Assembly (NCBI GenBank): GCA_903866355.1
Contig: CAIPNE010000198.1
Coordinates: 1 to 6,136, forward strand
Reading direction: 5' to 3'
DNA: 6,136 bases
Origin: an uncultured Gammaproteobacteria bacterium
GTDB lineage: Bacteria; Pseudomonadota; Gammaproteobacteria; Ga0077536
Position 1 is the first letter of the stretch, and the number at the start of each line of letters is the position of its first letter. The notes under the pieces are model-generated. The model worked only from the letters and a program-made list of their open reading frames with translations. It had not been told where the DNA came from and ran no database searches. Shown here in pieces: positions 5,760-6,136 of this stretch. The position numbers and the translations under genes were made by a program.

Positions 5760-6136
5760 TCAAAGATAGCCATACGCGGTCCAGCCCCCATCGATAGTCA
5801 GGGTTTGGCCGGTCATGAAACCAGCCGCCTCGCTGGCGACGTACATTACTGCGGCGGCGACGTCCGCACCGGTGCCTAAACGCCGTTGCGGGGTGCGTCG
5901 TTCGAGGAGATCGAGCGAAAATTTGCCGGCTTCCGCCAGCTGTTCAATGAGCTCGGTGCGAATGTAGCCCGGCGCCACGCAGTTCACGCGAATTTTATAG
6001 CGTGCCAACTCGATGGCCAGCACCCGTGTCATGTGGTCGACGGCGGCTTTAGACGCGCAATAACCCAGGGTTTGCGTAATGGCATTTTGGCCGACGATAG
6101 ACCCAATATTGATCACCACCCCGCCCCCAGCCACCC
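5760..6136 (-). CDS. Short-chain dehydrogenase/reductase, C-terminal part (5' end off window)
   Basis: C-terminal half of a classical SDR, an NAD(P)-dependent oxidoreductase of the FabG/3-oxoacyl reductase and glucose dehydrogenase type, cytoplasmic. About 125 codons are visible. The catalytic Ser ('NIGS', visible residue 12), Tyr25 and Lys29 ('YCASK') have the normal 13 and 4 spacing. They are followed by 'RVNCVAPGYIRTEL', which marks the usual PG motif after the active site, and the C-terminal 'GFMTGQTLTIDGGWTAYGYL'. The Rossmann TGxxxGIG and the start codon lie beyond base 6136; the GTG near 6134 is an internal Val codon. Substrate cannot be assigned from this part. It lies upstream of, and in the same direction as, the exported-protein and hisC genes; whether the 108-base gap contains a separate promoter is unclear. 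Confidence 0.9.
   Translation of the reverse strand, partial: VAGGGVVINIGSIVGQNAITQTLGYCASKAAVDHMTRVLAIELARYKIRVNCVAPGYIRTELIEQLAEAGKFSLDLLERRTPQRRLGTGADVAAAVMYVASEAAGFMTGQTLTIDGGWTAYGYL

Overview
The window is GC-rich bacterial chromosomal DNA (roughly 60-65% G+C by eye). It is densely packed, with overlapping starts and stops and family-typical proteins (MurI with the 'IEPAVKPA' and 'ACTHYP' blocks, HisC opening 'MSRYWSKVV..PYVPGEQPK'). This best fits a beta- or gammaproteobacterium, but I cannot name a genus. I see no rRNA, tRNA, CRISPR array, insertion sequence or phage gene.

Layout. The left half (1-3722) reads on the + strand: the 3' part of a hydantoinase B/oxoprolinase-family gene (cut by the window edge), glutamate racemase murI, a D-2-hydroxyacid dehydrogenase, and a protein made of two tandem EthD-like domains. 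The right half (3802-6136) reads on the - strand: a short-chain dehydrogenase/reductase (N-terminus off the window), an unrecognised, probably exported 264-residue protein, and histidinol-phosphate aminotransferase hisC. The two groups converge at 3723-3801, where a strong GC-rich hairpin sits.

How the genes may work together. On the + strand, a HyuB-type subunit (ATP-dependent lactam/imide opening or carboxylation), a racemase and a D-2-hydroxyacid dehydrogenase lie in series, followed after 90 bases by the EthD protein. This looks like a catabolic module in which the housekeeping gene murI is embedded. The functional link is inference. On the - strand, hisC starts inside the stop codon of the exported-protein gene (ATGA overlap), so those two are almost certainly co-transcribed, though their products have no obvious common pathway.

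The points most worth a second look are small. A 31-codon, very basic reading frame fills the murI-dehydrogenase junction with ATGA overlaps at both ends. Two 15-base direct repeats lie 22 bases apart upstream of the EthD gene. An open, histidine-rich, in-frame stretch joins the SDR stop to the exported-protein start. I found no convincing new multi-gene system.
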